64,000 bases of DNA from Variovorax paradoxus (GTDB lineage: Bacteria > Pseudomonadota > Gammaproteobacteria > Burkholderiales > Burkholderiaceae_C), in the NCBI RefSeq assembly GCF_018614955.1, contig NZ_JAGGNV010000034.1, forward strand, positions 62,001 through 126,000. Direction: 5' to 3'. The notes under the pieces were generated by a model. It was not told the DNA's origin, did no database searches, and saw only the letters and a list, made by a program, of their open reading frames with translations. Both the position numbers and the translations under genes were made by a program. Each line of letters begins with the position of its first letter. Positions within the stretch are counted from its first letter, which is position 1. Positions 10,467-19,261 of this stretch are shown here, piece by piece.

Positions 10467-10931
10467 ATGGCAACTGCAAAGAAAGCGCCGGCCAAGAAAG
10501 CCGCTGCAAAGAAGGCTCCGGCTAAGAAGGTCGCCGCCAAGAAGGCACCGGCCAAGAAGGTCGTAGCGAAGAAGGCTCCTGCGAAGAAGGTAGCAGCCAA
10601 GAAGGCGCCGGCGAAGAAGGCTCCTGCGAAGAAGGTAGCAGCCAAGAAGGCGCCGGCGAAGAAGGCCGCTGCGAAGAAGGCTCCTGCGAAGAAGGCAGCA
10701 GCCAAGAAGGCGCCGGCGAAGAAGGCCGCCGCGAAGAAGGCCCCTGCCAAGAAGGCTCCTGCGAAAAAGGCTGCAGCCAAGAAGCCTGCTGCCAAGAAAG
10801 CAGCGAAAAAGCCTGCTGCCAAGAAGGCCGCGAAAGCGCCCGCCAAGGCAGCCGTAGCGCCTGCTCCTGCAGCGCAAACGACGCTGAACCCGCAGGCAGC
10901 CTGGCCGTTTCCGACGGCCAGCAAGCCCTGA
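10467..10931 (+). CDS. Histone H1-like Lys/Ala/Pro repeat DNA-binding protein
   Basis: A 154-residue protein made almost wholly of KKAPAKKAAA-type repeats up to about residue 130, then a short non-repetitive tail. Extreme lysine content and lack of a folded core match the bacterial H1-like (HctB/AlgP/BpH1) proteins that compact DNA non-specifically. The DNA repeats are imperfect, so copy number may vary by slippage. AAGGAG stands about ten bases before the ATG and a strong terminator follows, so it is a single-gene unit. The 191-base gap upstream must hold its promoter. The N-terminal extension of DksA (53978-54904) has a similar composition. Confidence 0.85.
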   Translation: MATAKKAPAKKAAAKKAPAKKVAAKKAPAKKVVAKKAPAKKVAAKKAPAKKAPAKKVAAKKAPAKKAAAKKAPAKKAAAKKAPAKKAAAKKAPAKKAPAKKAAAKKPAAKKAAKKPAAKKAAKAPAKAAVAPAPAAQTTLNPQAAWPFPTASKP

Positions 10932-10957
10932 GTCGTTCAGCGGCCTTGAAGGCACAA

Positions 10958-10988
10958 AGCCCGGCACCGAAAGGTGCTGGGCTTTTTT
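10958..10988 (+). terminator. Intrinsic terminator after the H1-like gene
   Basis: An 11-bp stem (10958-10968 with 10973-10983, one G-U pair) is closed by a GAAA tetraloop and followed by a run of T to 10988. It lies 27 bases after the H1-like stop. In the opposite direction the T-run is only three bases, so it mainly serves the plus strand. Confidence 0.93.
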
Positions 10989-10998
10989 CATTCCTGCA

Positions 10999-11901
10999 TC
11001 AAAGGCCGAGGGCTTTGCGATCCACCTGGTAGTTCTGCGGCCCGCGCTGCGCGATCTTGAGCGCGCCGATGCGATTGCCCAACGCTGCGCAACGCGCGAG
11101 CGGCCAGCCCTGTTCCAACCCGAACAGCAGCGCACCGCGCCACGCATCGCCGCAGCCGGTCGGCTCGACCACGGCCGTCGGCTTCACGCCAGGCACGTGC
11201 TCGCGCTCGCCCTCGGTCCACACTTCGCAGCCTTCCGCAGCCAGGGTCACGACCAGTCCGCGCACGCGCTTCGAGATCTCGGCAAGGCTCCAGCCCGTAC
11301 GCTGCGAGAGCATCTTTCCTTCGTAGTCGTTGACCACCACCCAGCTGGCCAAGTCGACGAAATGCGCGAGTTCCTTGCCGTCGAACATCGGCAGGCCCTG
11401 GCCGGGATCGAACACGAAAGGAATGTCCGCCGCCTTGAACTGTTCGGCATGCTGCAGCATCGCCTCGCGGCCGTCGGGCGCAACGATGCCGAGCCGGATG
11501 TCCTCACGCGCCGCGATGCGCGTGATGTGCGCCTGCTGCATCGCGCCCGGATGGAAGGCCGTGATCTGGTTGTTGTCGCGGTCGTTCATGATCATGGCCT
11601 GCGCGGTGAAGCTGTCGTCCACCTGCCGCACGAACTCGGTGCTGATGCCCAGCGTTCGCAGCCGCTGCACGTAGTCGCTGCCGTCGCTGCCGATGGTCGC
11701 CATCGGCAGCGCGGTGCCGCCGAGCGCGTTGAGGCTGTAGGCGATGTTGCCCGCGCAACCGCCGAAGTCGCGCCTGAGGCCGGGCACGAGAAAGGACACG
11801 TTGAGGATGTGCAACTGGTCCGGGAGGATCTGATCGGCGAACCGTCCCTCGAAAGTCATGATGGTGTCGAACGCGAGGGAACCGCAAATCACTGCTGCCA
11901 T
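10999..11901 (-). CDS. PfkB-family carbohydrate/nucleoside kinase
   Basis: A 300-residue ribokinase-fold kinase. The N-terminal glycine signature lies at about 45-61 (DFGGCAGNIAYSLNALGG region). The C-terminal signature reads EPTGCGDAW (246-254) with the catalytic base Asp252. It resembles the adenosine-kinase-like group of proteobacterial PfkB proteins, but the substrate cannot be read from the sequence. It is convergent with the H1-like gene and co-directional with the DUF3426 gene, 43 bases away, so the two may be cotranscribed. Confidence 0.88.
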   Translation of the reverse strand: MAAVICGSLAFDTIMTFEGRFADQILPDQLHILNVSFLVPGLRRDFGGCAGNIAYSLNALGGTALPMATIGSDGSDYVQRLRTLGISTEFVRQVDDSFTAQAMIMNDRDNNQITAFHPGAMQQAHITRIAAREDIRLGIVAPDGREAMLQHAEQFKAADIPFVFDPGQGLPMFDGKELAHFVDLASWVVVNDYEGKMLSQRTGWSLAEISKRVRGLVVTLAAEGCEVWTEGEREHVPGVKPTAVVEPTGCGDAWRGALLFGLEQGWPLARCAALGNRIGALKIAQRGPQNYQVDRKALGL

Positions 11902-11944
11902 GGATGAACCGTTGGTTGGATAGAAAAAGGAAAGAGCGCGCGGC

Positions 11945-13258
11945 TCAAGGATAGAAGGCCAGCACCCGGTAGCCCGTGATCGGCGGCAATGCCGCGGCTT
12001 CGGGCCCGGTCAGTGCCAGCGGCAACGACGCCGCGCGCTCGGCACGGGCCGGCAGGACGGTCGGCGCGCCGAACTCGGCCGGCATGAGCACGCGCCGGAT
12101 CACGGCGCGCTCCTGCATGTCGAGCAATGACAGCTCGACCGCGGGCATCGCGAGCGGCACGGTGGCGGCATTGCGCAAGGTGAAGCTGAGGCGGTAGGCG
12201 TCGCCGCTTTTCTCGCGCGCGAAAGAGGCGCCGTCGATCGTGATGTCGCCGATCTGGCGCAGCGCCGAGAGCTCGCAGCCCGTCAGGCTGCACAGCGCAG
12301 CGAGCGCAGGACGCAGTGCAGGCTGGCGAGCGGCGATGAGATCGCGCTCCTGATGCAGCACCTGCACGAGCAGAAGAAGCGCAGCCAGCGCGGCCGCGGC
12401 GATCAGCGAGCGCCGCACTGCCGGCCGCTGCCAGAATGCCGATCCCTCGGCGCCGCCGCCCGAAAACCGAGCGCTGCGCCGAGCGGGCTCGACAGCAGGC
12501 TCAGGCTCGCTGGCGGCCAGTACCACGGGCGCCGATTCGCGCGCCGCCCGCTCTTCTCCGCGTGCCTTCGCCCTGGCGATCTTGGCGGACTTCGCTCGGG
12601 CACGGCGCAGCGCCTTTTGCAGTTGCGCATTGCCGGTGTCGTCCTCGGCCGCTGGCGGAGGTGGCGGCGACGGCCGGGGCGGTGGCGGCTCCCGGCCGAT
12701 GGGCGGGGCGGCCGGCAAGTTCAGGTCGATGTTCGGGAATGGCGGGAGCGAGGGATAAGGCGGAACCACTTGCGCTTCGGTCGCACGCATCGGCTGCGAA
12801 CGCTGGGGCCAGGGCTCATCGGCAACGACGCCGACGGCGAGCGACAGCGCATCGGATGATGCCGAGGTCTTGGGCGCAGGCGGTGGCGGTGGCGGTGGCG
12901 GTGCAGCAACGGGCGGCTCGGCAAGCGGTGGTTCGGTCTCTTGTTCATCGTCGAGGAAGTCCGCCTCCTCGAGGTTCCGCACGGGTTCCTCGTCCGCCGG
13001 CGGCTCCGCCACTTCGTCCAATTCGATTTCGATCGGCGGATCGGCGGCGGGCGGCACGCTGGTGCCTTCACCGGCCGCCGACGTCGGTGCGACTGCCGCA
13101 GGTCCGGGCGCCGCATCGGGCGCTTCATGCAGATCGACGGTCGCGTCGAACACCTCGCTGCACCGGCCGCAGCGCACCCACCCGTCGGAGATGCGAAGCT
13201 GGTCCTTCACCACCTTGAAAGTGGTGGCGCAGGCGGGGCAGCGAGTGACCAGGCTCAT
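11945..13258 (-). CDS. MJ0042 zinc-ribbon / DUF3426 membrane protein
   Basis: A 437-residue protein. A four-cysteine zinc ribbon at the N-terminus (Cys7, Cys10, Cys30, Cys33; RCPAC and RCGRC) is followed by about 240 residues of Pro/Ala/Glu-rich linker. One membrane helix spans 284-303 and a C-terminal DUF3426 beta domain follows. This arrangement is widespread beside prmA in betaproteobacteria. A cytoplasmic zinc ribbon with a periplasmic DUF3426 domain suggests signal transfer across the membrane, but no function is established. TACAAT ends nine bases before the ATG. Confidence 0.88.
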   Translation of the reverse strand: MSLVTRCPACATTFKVVKDQLRISDGWVRCGRCSEVFDATVDLHEAPDAAPGPAAVAPTSAAGEGTSVPPAADPPIEIELDEVAEPPADEEPVRNLEEADFLDDEQETEPPLAEPPVAAPPPPPPPPAPKTSASSDALSLAVGVVADEPWPQRSQPMRATEAQVVPPYPSLPPFPNIDLNLPAAPPIGREPPPPRPSPPPPPAAEDDTGNAQLQKALRRARAKSAKIARAKARGEERAARESAPVVLAASEPEPAVEPARRSARFSGGGAEGSAFWQRPAVRRSLIAAAALAALLLLVQVLHQERDLIAARQPALRPALAALCSLTGCELSALRQIGDITIDGASFAREKSGDAYRLSFTLRNAATVPLAMPAVELSLLDMQERAVIRRVLMPAEFGAPTVLPARAERAASLPLALTGPEAAALPPITGYRVLAFYP

Positions 13259-13300
13259 GAGGCGCCGATTGTAGGGTCGACCTCCAGCGTCGAGGGCGAT

Positions 13301-14185
13301 CTAGAGGGCTGCGGTCATCAGAATCCAGCCGTCCTCGCTGTCGCTCACTTCCAGCGCCGCATAGGGCGCATAGGCGAGCTTCAGTTCGTCGGCCTGGCGC
13401 TCGAGGATGCCGGCCAGCACCAGCGAACCGTCCGCTGCGACGTGCTCGCACAGCAAAGGTGCCAGCACCTTCAGCGGCGTGGCGAGGATGTTGGCGAGCA
13501 CGATGTCGTAGCGGCCGGTCGCCAAGTCGGACAGCCCGGCCTTCAATTGCACCTTGTTCGCCTCGGCGTTGAGCCGCGTCGAATTCACCGCGGCTTCGTC
13601 GATATCGACGGCGTCGATGTCCGTTGCGCCGAACTTGGCCGCGCCGATCGCCAGGATGCCGGAGCCGCAACCGTAGTCCAGCACGCGCTTGCCGGCCGGG
13701 TTTCCGCGCGATGCGATCCAGCGCAGGCACATGCGCGTGGTCGGGTGCGTGCCGGTGCCGAAGGCCAGGCCCGGATCGAGGCGGATCACCTGGCGCGCCT
13801 GCGCCGGCGGCTCGTGCCAGGTGGGCACGATCCAGAACTCAGGGGTGATTTCGACCGGCGCAAACTGGGACTGCGTCAGCCGCACCCAGTCCTGCTCGGG
13901 CACATCGGCCAGACCGAGCACCTGGCAGTCCGCGAAGAAGTCCTGCGCGGCCAGCACCGCCGCGGCTTCCCGCGCCTGCGCCTCGGTGACGAACAATGCA
14001 ATCACGCGGGAGCGCTGCCAGCCTTCCTTTGGCGGCGGCATGCCCGGCTCGCCGAACAGGGCCTGCTCGGCATCGGTCTGGGCATCCGCGTCCTCAACCG
14101 AAACGCTCAGCGCATCGAGCGCTTCGAGCGCATCGCTGACGGTTTCGACGCGAGCTTCCGGCGCGAGCAGGCGGAGTTCGAACAC
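13301..14185 (-). CDS. prmA: Ribosomal protein L11 methyltransferase PrmA
   Basis: A 294-residue AdoMet-dependent methyltransferase that trimethylates lysines and the N-terminus of ribosomal protein L11. The N-terminal substrate domain covers about 1-60. The catalytic domain shows LDPGLAFGTGTHPTT (136-150), the AdoMet loop DYGCGSG (170-176) and NILATP (232-237), all diagnostic. Length is normal. It lies 16 bases downstream of accC on the same strand, an arrangement common in Proteobacteria, and is likely cotranscribed with accBC. Confidence 0.95.
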   Translation of the reverse strand: MFELRLLAPEARVETVSDALEALDALSVSVEDADAQTDAEQALFGEPGMPPPKEGWQRSRVIALFVTEAQAREAAAVLAAQDFFADCQVLGLADVPEQDWVRLTQSQFAPVEITPEFWIVPTWHEPPAQARQVIRLDPGLAFGTGTHPTTRMCLRWIASRGNPAGKRVLDYGCGSGILAIGAAKFGATDIDAVDIDEAAVNSTRLNAEANKVQLKAGLSDLATGRYDIVLANILATPLKVLAPLLCEHVAADGSLVLAGILERQADELKLAYAPYAALEVSDSEDGWILMTAAL

Positions 14186-14201
14186 GGTGCTGCGGTCCCG
14201 C

Positions 14202-15551
14202 TCAGCGCTTGTGGGCCGCGAGCCACTCTTCGAGGTAGTGGATGTTGGTGCCGCCGCTCATGAACTTGGCGTCGACCATCAACTCGCGGTGCAGCGGGAT
14301 GTTGGTCTGGATGCCCTCGATCACCGTTTCGCTCAACGCCGTGCGCATGCGCGCCAGGGCCTGGTCGCGGGTGTCTCCGTGCACGATGATCTTGCCGACC
14401 ATCGAGTCGTAGTTCGGCGGCACGAAGTAGTTGGTGTAGATGTGCGAATCCACGCGCACCCCCGGCCCGCCCGGCGGATGCCACATCGTGATGCGGCCCG
14501 GCGAGGGCGTGAACTTGTAGGCGTCTTCGGCATTGATGCGGCACTCGATCGAGTGGCCGCGCATCTCGATCTGGCGCTGCGTGAATGGCAGCTTCTCGCC
14601 GGCGGCGACCATGATCTGCGTCTTCACGATGTCGATGCCGGTCGTGAATTCGGTGACCGGGTGCTCCACCTGCACGCGCGTGTTCATCTCGATGAAATAG
14701 AACTCGCCGTTCTCATAGAGAAATTCGAAGGTTCCGGCGCCGCGGTAGCCGATCTTCTTGCAGGCGGCCGCGCAGCGCTCGCCGATCTTCTCGATCAACT
14801 TGCGCGGGATGCCCGGTGCGGGCGACTCCTCGATCACCTTCTGGTGGCGCCGCTGCATCGAGCAGTCGCGCTCGCCCAGGTAGACCGCGTTCTTGTGCTT
14901 GTCGGCGAGGATCTGGATCTCGATGTGGCGCGGGTTCTGGAGAAACTTCTCCATGTAGACCGACGGATTGTTGAAGGCCGCGCCGGCTTCCGCCTTGGTC
15001 ATCTGGATCGCATTGACCAGCGCCGCCTCGGTGTGCACCACGCGCATGCCGCGCCCGCCGCCGCCGCCTGCGGCCTTGATGATGACTGGATAGCCGATCG
15101 CCCGGGCGATGCGCTTGTTGGTGGCAGCGTCGTCGGACAGTTCGCCCTCCGAGCCGGGCACGCAGGGGACGCCGGCCTTGATCATGGCCTGCTTGGCCGA
15201 CACCTTGTCGCCCATGATGCGGATCGACTCGGGCGAGGGGCCGATGAACTGAAAGCCGCTTTGCTCCACGCGCTCGGCGAAGTTGGCGTTTTCGCTCAGG
15301 AAGCCGTAGCCCGGATGGATCGCCTCGGAGTCCGTCACTTCGGCGGCCGAAATGATCGCCGGCATGTTCAGATAGCTTTGCGAGGAAGGGGCCGGGCCGA
15401 TGCACACCGCTTCCTCGGCCAGCTTCACGTATTTGGCATCGCGATCGGCCTCGGAATAGACCATCACGGCCTTGATACCCAACTCGCTGCAGGCGCGCTG
15501 GATGCGCAGCGCGATTTCGCCGCGGTTGGCGACCAGTATCTTCTTGAACAT
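14202..15551 (-). CDS. accC: Acetyl-CoA carboxylase, biotin carboxylase subunit
   Basis: A 449-residue ATP-grasp enzyme that carboxylates biotin on AccB, the first step of fatty acid synthesis. The glycine-rich ATP loop AGGGGGRGM is at 161-169 and the metal/bicarbonate segment is EMNTRVQVEH. I place the start at ATG 15551 (MFKKILVANRG), matching family N-termini; a GTG six bases upstream (15557) would overlap the accB stop as GTGA and cannot be excluded. accB precedes it by two bases. The third and fourth subunits (AccA, AccD) are not in the window. Confidence 0.96.
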   Translation of the reverse strand: MFKKILVANRGEIALRIQRACSELGIKAVMVYSEADRDAKYVKLAEEAVCIGPAPSSQSYLNMPAIISAAEVTDSEAIHPGYGFLSENANFAERVEQSGFQFIGPSPESIRIMGDKVSAKQAMIKAGVPCVPGSEGELSDDAATNKRIARAIGYPVIIKAAGGGGGRGMRVVHTEAALVNAIQMTKAEAGAAFNNPSVYMEKFLQNPRHIEIQILADKHKNAVYLGERDCSMQRRHQKVIEESPAPGIPRKLIEKIGERCAAACKKIGYRGAGTFEFLYENGEFYFIEMNTRVQVEHPVTEFTTGIDIVKTQIMVAAGEKLPFTQRQIEMRGHSIECRINAEDAYKFTPSPGRITMWHPPGGPGVRVDSHIYTNYFVPPNYDSMVGKIIVHGDTRDQALARMRTALSETVIEGIQTNIPLHRELMVDAKFMSGGTNIHYLEEWLAAHKR

Positions 15552-15553
15552 GG

Positions 15554-16024
15554 TCACTCGATGATGAACAGCGGCTGGCCGTATTCGACCGCCTGACCGT
15601 TTTCGCCGAGGATCTGTGTGATGGTGCCGGCCTTGTCGGCCTCGATCTCGTTGAGGATTTTCATCGCCTCGATGATGCAGACCGTGTCGCCTTCCTTGAC
15701 CTGGCTGCCAATCTCGACGAATGCCGGTGCGCCGGGGCTCGAGGAACGGTAGAAGGTGCCGACCATCGGCGACTTGATGGCATGGCCGACCGGCGCGGCT
15801 TCGACGGCCGGCGCCGGGGCGGCGGACGCGCCGATCGCGCCTGCCGGTGCCGCAGCGCCGGCGGCCGGCGCGGCCGGCGCGGCGACGGTTTGAACGTATT
15901 GAACCGGGGCGGCAACGCCGCCCTTGACGATGCGGACCTTGCCTTCGGCCTCAGTGATTTCCAATTCGGAAATATTCGATTCGGACACCAGATCGATCAG
16001 TGTCTTGAGCTTGCGCAGATCCAT
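15554..16024 (-). CDS. accB: Biotin carboxyl carrier protein of acetyl-CoA carboxylase
   Basis: A 156-residue carrier whose C-terminal biotinyl domain holds the target lysine in EAMKI (Lys122). Residues 45-80 form an Ala/Pro-rich swinging linker. The domain-closing GQPLFIIE end is intact. It is first of the accB-accC(-prmA) operon. The 125-base gap upstream has a TAGAAT box and two hairpins that may set its expression. Confidence 0.96.
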   Translation of the reverse strand: MDLRKLKTLIDLVSESNISELEITEAEGKVRIVKGGVAAPVQYVQTVAAPAAPAAGAAAPAGAIGASAAPAPAVEAAPVGHAIKSPMVGTFYRSSSPGAPAFVEIGSQVKEGDTVCIIEAMKILNEIEADKAGTITQILGENGQAVEYGQPLFIIE

Positions 16025-16149
16025 GGGACTCCAGCGCCGGCTTGGCCGGCTTATTTGGGATTTAACTCGCCTGAAGATCGGTGAAAATCGATGTACTTCG
16101 GCGTTCCGCCATCAACCTCCCGATTGAGGGAGGGCATTCTAGCCTTGAA
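16025..16149 (-). promoter_or_regulatory. accBC upstream region with two hairpins
   Basis: Read on the minus strand, TAGAAT (16141-16136) may be a -10. Two bases beyond it lies a 6-bp inverted repeat, CCTCCC/GGGAGG (16116-16133, loop six), near the likely transcription start. A second hairpin, GCCGGC-TTG-GCCGGC (16036-16050), sits just before the GGAG ribosome site of accB. No run of U follows either, so they are not intrinsic terminators. Both could control accBC, but this is inference. Confidence 0.45.
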
Positions 16150-16683
16150 CTAGACCCGTCGCCATGCCTGGAGATCACCCGGCTCGAGCTTGCCCATTTT
16201 ACGCGCCGTAACTGCGCCACCGGCATCGAGAACCAAGGTGAAGGGCAGGCCGCCGGCTGTGTTGCCCAGATTTTTGACCAGTTCCGTGCCTTGCAAGCCC
16301 GCCAACCCGATCGGGTAGCTGACAGGTGTCTTGGTCAGGAATTTGCGCACCGCGCTGGGTTGGTCAATCGCCAAACCGACAACTTGCCAGCCGTTGCCTC
16401 CGTTTTCGCGAAAGAAGGCGTCGAGCATGGGCATTTCTTCGACGCAAGGCGGACACCAGGTGGCCCAGAAGTTGAGCAACAGCGGCTTCCCGCGCAAGCT
16501 CTCGAACACCAGCTCGCCCCCTTCCGGCCGATCGAAACGCTGCGCCCAGAATGCGGCGTCCAACTGCTCTCCGCCGGCCGCCCCGCCCCGGCGATGCCAT
16601 AGCGCTCCGCCCAGACCTGCAACGGCCGCCACCGCGGCCACACCGCCATAAAGCCAGGCCCGGCGCGTGGGGCTCGAAGTCAT
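16150..16683 (-). CDS. TlpA-like membrane-anchored thiol-disulfide oxidoreductase
   Basis: A 177-residue protein. The N-terminus has TRRAWLYGG followed by a hydrophobic stretch (residues 7-27), which could be a Tat-type signal or an uncleaved anchor. The thioredoxin fold then shows NFWATWCPPC with the redox pair Cys77/Cys80, and the cis-proline loop GGLPFT. Such proteins act in the periplasm as reductants, for example in cytochrome c maturation. Its ATG overlaps the stop of the upstream hypothetical gene by ATGA, so the pair is coupled. Confidence 0.88.
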   Translation of the reverse strand: MTSSPTRRAWLYGGVAAVAAVAGLGGALWHRRGGAAGGEQLDAAFWAQRFDRPEGGELVFESLRGKPLLLNFWATWCPPCVEEMPMLDAFFRENGGNGWQVVGLAIDQPSAVRKFLTKTPVSYPIGLAGLQGTELVKNLGNTAGGLPFTLVLDAGGAVTARKMGKLEPGDLQAWRRV

Positions 16684-17273
16684 CCGCTGTCCTTTTCTAT
16701 CAACCGCCTGAGCGCGGCCAGGTTGCCGCGCGGGACGCGGCCCTGCGCATCGGGCTTGAGTGCGCCGCGCAGATCGTCGAGGTCGTACACCAGCAGGTGC
16801 ACGCCGATCTCTTCGCCCAACGCCCGGCTCGCCACATGAACGCTGAGGGCTTCGACCTGCTCGCCATGGAAGCCGGTGACCATGCGCGGTTCGTAGTCGA
16901 CATGGTGGTCGATGAGAGCGATCTCGGCGGACTTCGGGTCGTCGCAGAAGAGCTGGATGTAGATGTCCGACAGGCGCGTCGCCGTGCCGTGCCACACGGC
17001 GCCGCCGATGTGAGGCCGGAACTGCGCCATCCGCTCCATCCATTCGAGCGCCAGCAGGCGCAGCGCATGCAGCTCCTTGGGCTGGGTGTCCGCGCAATAG
17101 AGCTGGATGTAATCCCGCACCTCGGCCTCGATCTCGTCGTTGTTCGGCAGCGGGGTGCGCACAGGCAGACCCAGGTCGCGCAGCGCGCGGCGCTTGGCGG
17201 GGCCGTACTCGAGGCCTTCCTCGACGACGAGGCGGGCCGCAGCGGCGGCAATTTCCTGCTTGGGCGTGTCCAT
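16680..17273 (-). CDS. Conserved hypothetical protein beside mpl
   Basis: A 197-residue soluble protein I cannot assign. It has an N-terminal helical part, a central segment HGTATRLSDIYIQLF, then IALIDHHVDYEP and a conserved-looking C-terminal LLVYDLDDLRGAL. No membrane helices or signal peptide are seen. I use ATG 17273 (MDTPKQEI); a GTG 27 bases upstream is in frame but less likely. It is divergent from mpl, separated by 67 bases, and coupled to the downstream TlpA gene by an ATGA overlap. Related proteins are sometimes mislabelled as Mur ligases through this neighbourhood. Confidence 0.75.
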   Translation of the reverse strand: MDTPKQEIAAAAARLVVEEGLEYGPAKRRALRDLGLPVRTPLPNNDEIEAEVRDYIQLYCADTQPKELHALRLLALEWMERMAQFRPHIGGAVWHGTATRLSDIYIQLFCDDPKSAEIALIDHHVDYEPRMVTGFHGEQVEALSVHVASRALGEEIGVHLLVYDLDDLRGALKPDAQGRVPRGNLAALRRLIEKDSG

Positions 17274-17328
17274 CGGCCCATTTTGCCCGCAGTAAGGCAC
17301 CGGCAGAAGACCGCCAGCCCTGCGTCCC

Positions 17329-17340
17329 TAGAATCGACCG
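17329..17340 (+). promoter_or_regulatory. TAGAAT box six bases before mpl
   Basis: TAGAAT (17329-17334) ends six bases before the ATG at 17341 and there is no ribosome site, which suggests a leaderless message. Confidence 0.5.
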
Positions 17341-18753
17341 ATGCATATTCATATCCTCGGCATCTGCGGCACCTTCATGGGCGGTGTCGCTGCATTGGCG
17401 CGCGAAGCCGGCCATCGGGTGACCGGCTGCGATGCCGGCGTCTACCCGCCGATGAGCGACCAGCTGCGCTCGCTCGGCATCGAGCTGATCGAGGGCTACG
17501 GCGCCGACCAGATGGCGCTACGGCCCGATGTCTTCGTCATCGGCAACGTGGTGTCCCGCGCGCGGCTCGCCGACGGGACGCCCAAGTTCCCGCTGATGGA
17601 AGCCATCCTCGACGCCGGCGCCAGCTACGCCAGCGGGCCGCAATGGCTGGCAGAACACGTGCTGCAGGGCCGCCACGTGATGGCCGTCGCCGGCACGCAC
17701 GGCAAGACCACCACCACTTCGATGCTGGCCTGGATCCTCGAACGGGCCGGTTTGGCGCCGGGGTTCCTGGTGGGTGGTGTGCCGCTCGACTTCGGCGTTT
17801 CGGCCCGGCTGGGCACCAGCGCGCGGAAGCTCTTCGTGATCGAGGCCGACGAATACGACACGGCTTTCTTCGACAAGCGCAGCAAGTTCGTCCATTACCG
17901 CCCGCGCACCGCGATCCTGAACAATCTGGAGTTCGACCACGCCGACATCTTCGACGACCTGGCGGCGATCGAGCGGCAGTTCCACCACCTCGTCCGCATC
18001 GTGCCGGGGACGGGACGGGTGGTGGTCAACGCGACCGAAGACAGTCTGCAGCGCGTGCTGGCCCAGGGCTGCTGGAGCGAGCTGGCCCGCTTCGGCGCCG
18101 GCGGCGAATGGCAGGCCCATGGGCCGCACGACGCTTTCGACGTGCTGCGCCAAGGCGAGCGGGTCGGCCGCGTCGAATGGGCGCTGTCCGGCCTGCACAA
18201 CCAGATGAATGCGCTCGCCGCGATCGCCGCCGCGGAGCACGTGGGCGTTGCGCCGGCCGAAGCGGCCAGATTTCTGGCGAGCTTCCGCAACGTGCGCCGC
18301 CGAATGGAGCTGCGCGGCACGGTCGCGCGCGACGGCGCAGCGATCACGGTCTACGACGACTTTGCGCACCACCCGACGGCGATCCGCACCACGCTCGACG
18401 GCCTGCGAAAGAAGCTCGACGCCGACGGCCACCAGGACGAACGCATCCTGGCCGCCTTCGAGCCGCGCAGCAACACCATGAAGCTTGGCACCATGACAGC
18501 CCAGCTGCCCTGGAGCCTGGAGGCGGCCGACCTCGCCTTCTGCCACAGCGGCGGGCTGGAATGGGACGCTGCCGCCGCGCTCGCGCCGATGGGCGACCGG
18601 GCGCAGGTGGCCGGCGCGATCGAGCCGCTGGTGGCGCAGATCGTCGCGGCAGCGCGGCCCGGCGATCACATCGTCTGCATGAGCAACGGCGGTTTCGGCG
18701 GCGTGCACGAGAAGCTTCTTTCCGCCTTGCGCGCGACAGGCGCGGCAGAATAG
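17341..18753 (+). CDS. mpl: UDP-MurNAc:L-Ala-gamma-D-Glu-meso-DAP ligase Mpl
   Basis: A 470-residue Mur-ligase-family enzyme that attaches recycled tripeptide to UDP-MurNAc, bypassing MurC, MurD and MurE. The Rossmann start HILGICGTFMGG (4-15) is the Mpl-specific form. The ATP loop GTHGKTTTT is at 118-126, and the C-terminal domain has the DDFAHHPTA segment shared with MurC. It complements AmpD (5002-5607) in wall recycling. The message is probably leaderless. The cupin gene follows after four bases. Confidence 0.94.
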   Translation: MHIHILGICGTFMGGVAALAREAGHRVTGCDAGVYPPMSDQLRSLGIELIEGYGADQMALRPDVFVIGNVVSRARLADGTPKFPLMEAILDAGASYASGPQWLAEHVLQGRHVMAVAGTHGKTTTTSMLAWILERAGLAPGFLVGGVPLDFGVSARLGTSARKLFVIEADEYDTAFFDKRSKFVHYRPRTAILNNLEFDHADIFDDLAAIERQFHHLVRIVPGTGRVVVNATEDSLQRVLAQGCWSELARFGAGGEWQAHGPHDAFDVLRQGERVGRVEWALSGLHNQMNALAAIAAAEHVGVAPAEAARFLASFRNVRRRMELRGTVARDGAAITVYDDFAHHPTAIRTTLDGLRKKLDADGHQDERILAAFEPRSNTMKLGTMTAQLPWSLEAADLAFCHSGGLEWDAAAALAPMGDRAQVAGAIEPLVAQIVAAARPGDHIVCMSNGGFGGVHEKLLSALRATGAAE

Positions 18754-18757
18754 GCCC
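18746..18757 (+). promoter_or_regulatory. CAGAAT box six bases before the cupin gene
   Basis: CAGAAT (18746-18751) overlaps the stop of mpl and ends six bases before the ATG at 18758. It may give the cupin gene its own leaderless transcript. Confidence 0.4.
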
Positions 18758-19258
18758 ATGCGTGCACAGGAGCTCATCGATACCCTGAATCTGCAGCCTC
18801 ATCCCGAGGGCGGCTGGTTTCGCGAGGTGTTCCGCTCGAGCGCGCAGGTGGCGCCGGCCGACGGGCGGCCTGCCCGGCGGGCGCTCACCACCATCTATTT
18901 CCTGCTCGAAGCCCACCAGCATTCGCGCTGGCACAGGGTGCTGTCGGATGAAGTCTGGGTCCATCTCGAAGGCGCACCGCTGGCGCTATGGACCAGCGAC
19001 GCGGCCTTGCGAACCCCGCCCGCCCACATCCGGCTCGGCCCCGTCGACGTGCATGGCACGCATCCCCAGCACACCGTCACGGCGGGCCGTTGGCAGGCGG
19101 CAAAGCCCCTGGTGAGCCCAGGGAGCGCCGACTACACGCTGGTCAACTGCACCGTGGGGCCCGGCTTCGACTTCAACGATTTCTCGTTCATGCAGCCCGA
19201 CGGCGACGAAGCCTCGCAGATGCGCCACCATTGGCCGGAGCTGGCGAAGCTGATCTGA
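18758..19258 (+). CDS. DUF985 cupin protein
   Basis: A 166-residue cupin of the DUF985/YML079-like family. The N-terminal signature HPEGGWFREVFRS is diagnostic. The jelly-roll core contains HSRWHRVLSDEVWVHLEG, with histidines and acidic residues placed as possible metal or ligand contacts. Members have been crystallised from bacteria and yeast, but no enzymatic role is agreed. It follows mpl by four bases and is convergent with aroG, whose stop lies three bases away, so the two transcripts probably run into each other. Confidence 0.88.
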   Translation: MRAQELIDTLNLQPHPEGGWFREVFRSSAQVAPADGRPARRALTTIYFLLEAHQHSRWHRVLSDEVWVHLEGAPLALWTSDAALRTPPAHIRLGPVDVHGTHPQHTVTAGRWQAAKPLVSPGSADYTLVNCTVGPGFDFNDFSFMQPDGDEASQMRHHWPELAKLI

Positions 19259-19261
19259 GCT

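Noticed and set aside
10467..10931. Tandem repeats resembling a CRISPR or satellite array
   Set aside because: They are imperfect codon repeats of Lys/Ala/Pro in one open frame with a ribosome site and terminator; there are no unique spacers.
13689..15596. 635-aa plus-strand frame over prmA and accC
   Set aside because: Antisense shadow of two well-recognised enzymes.
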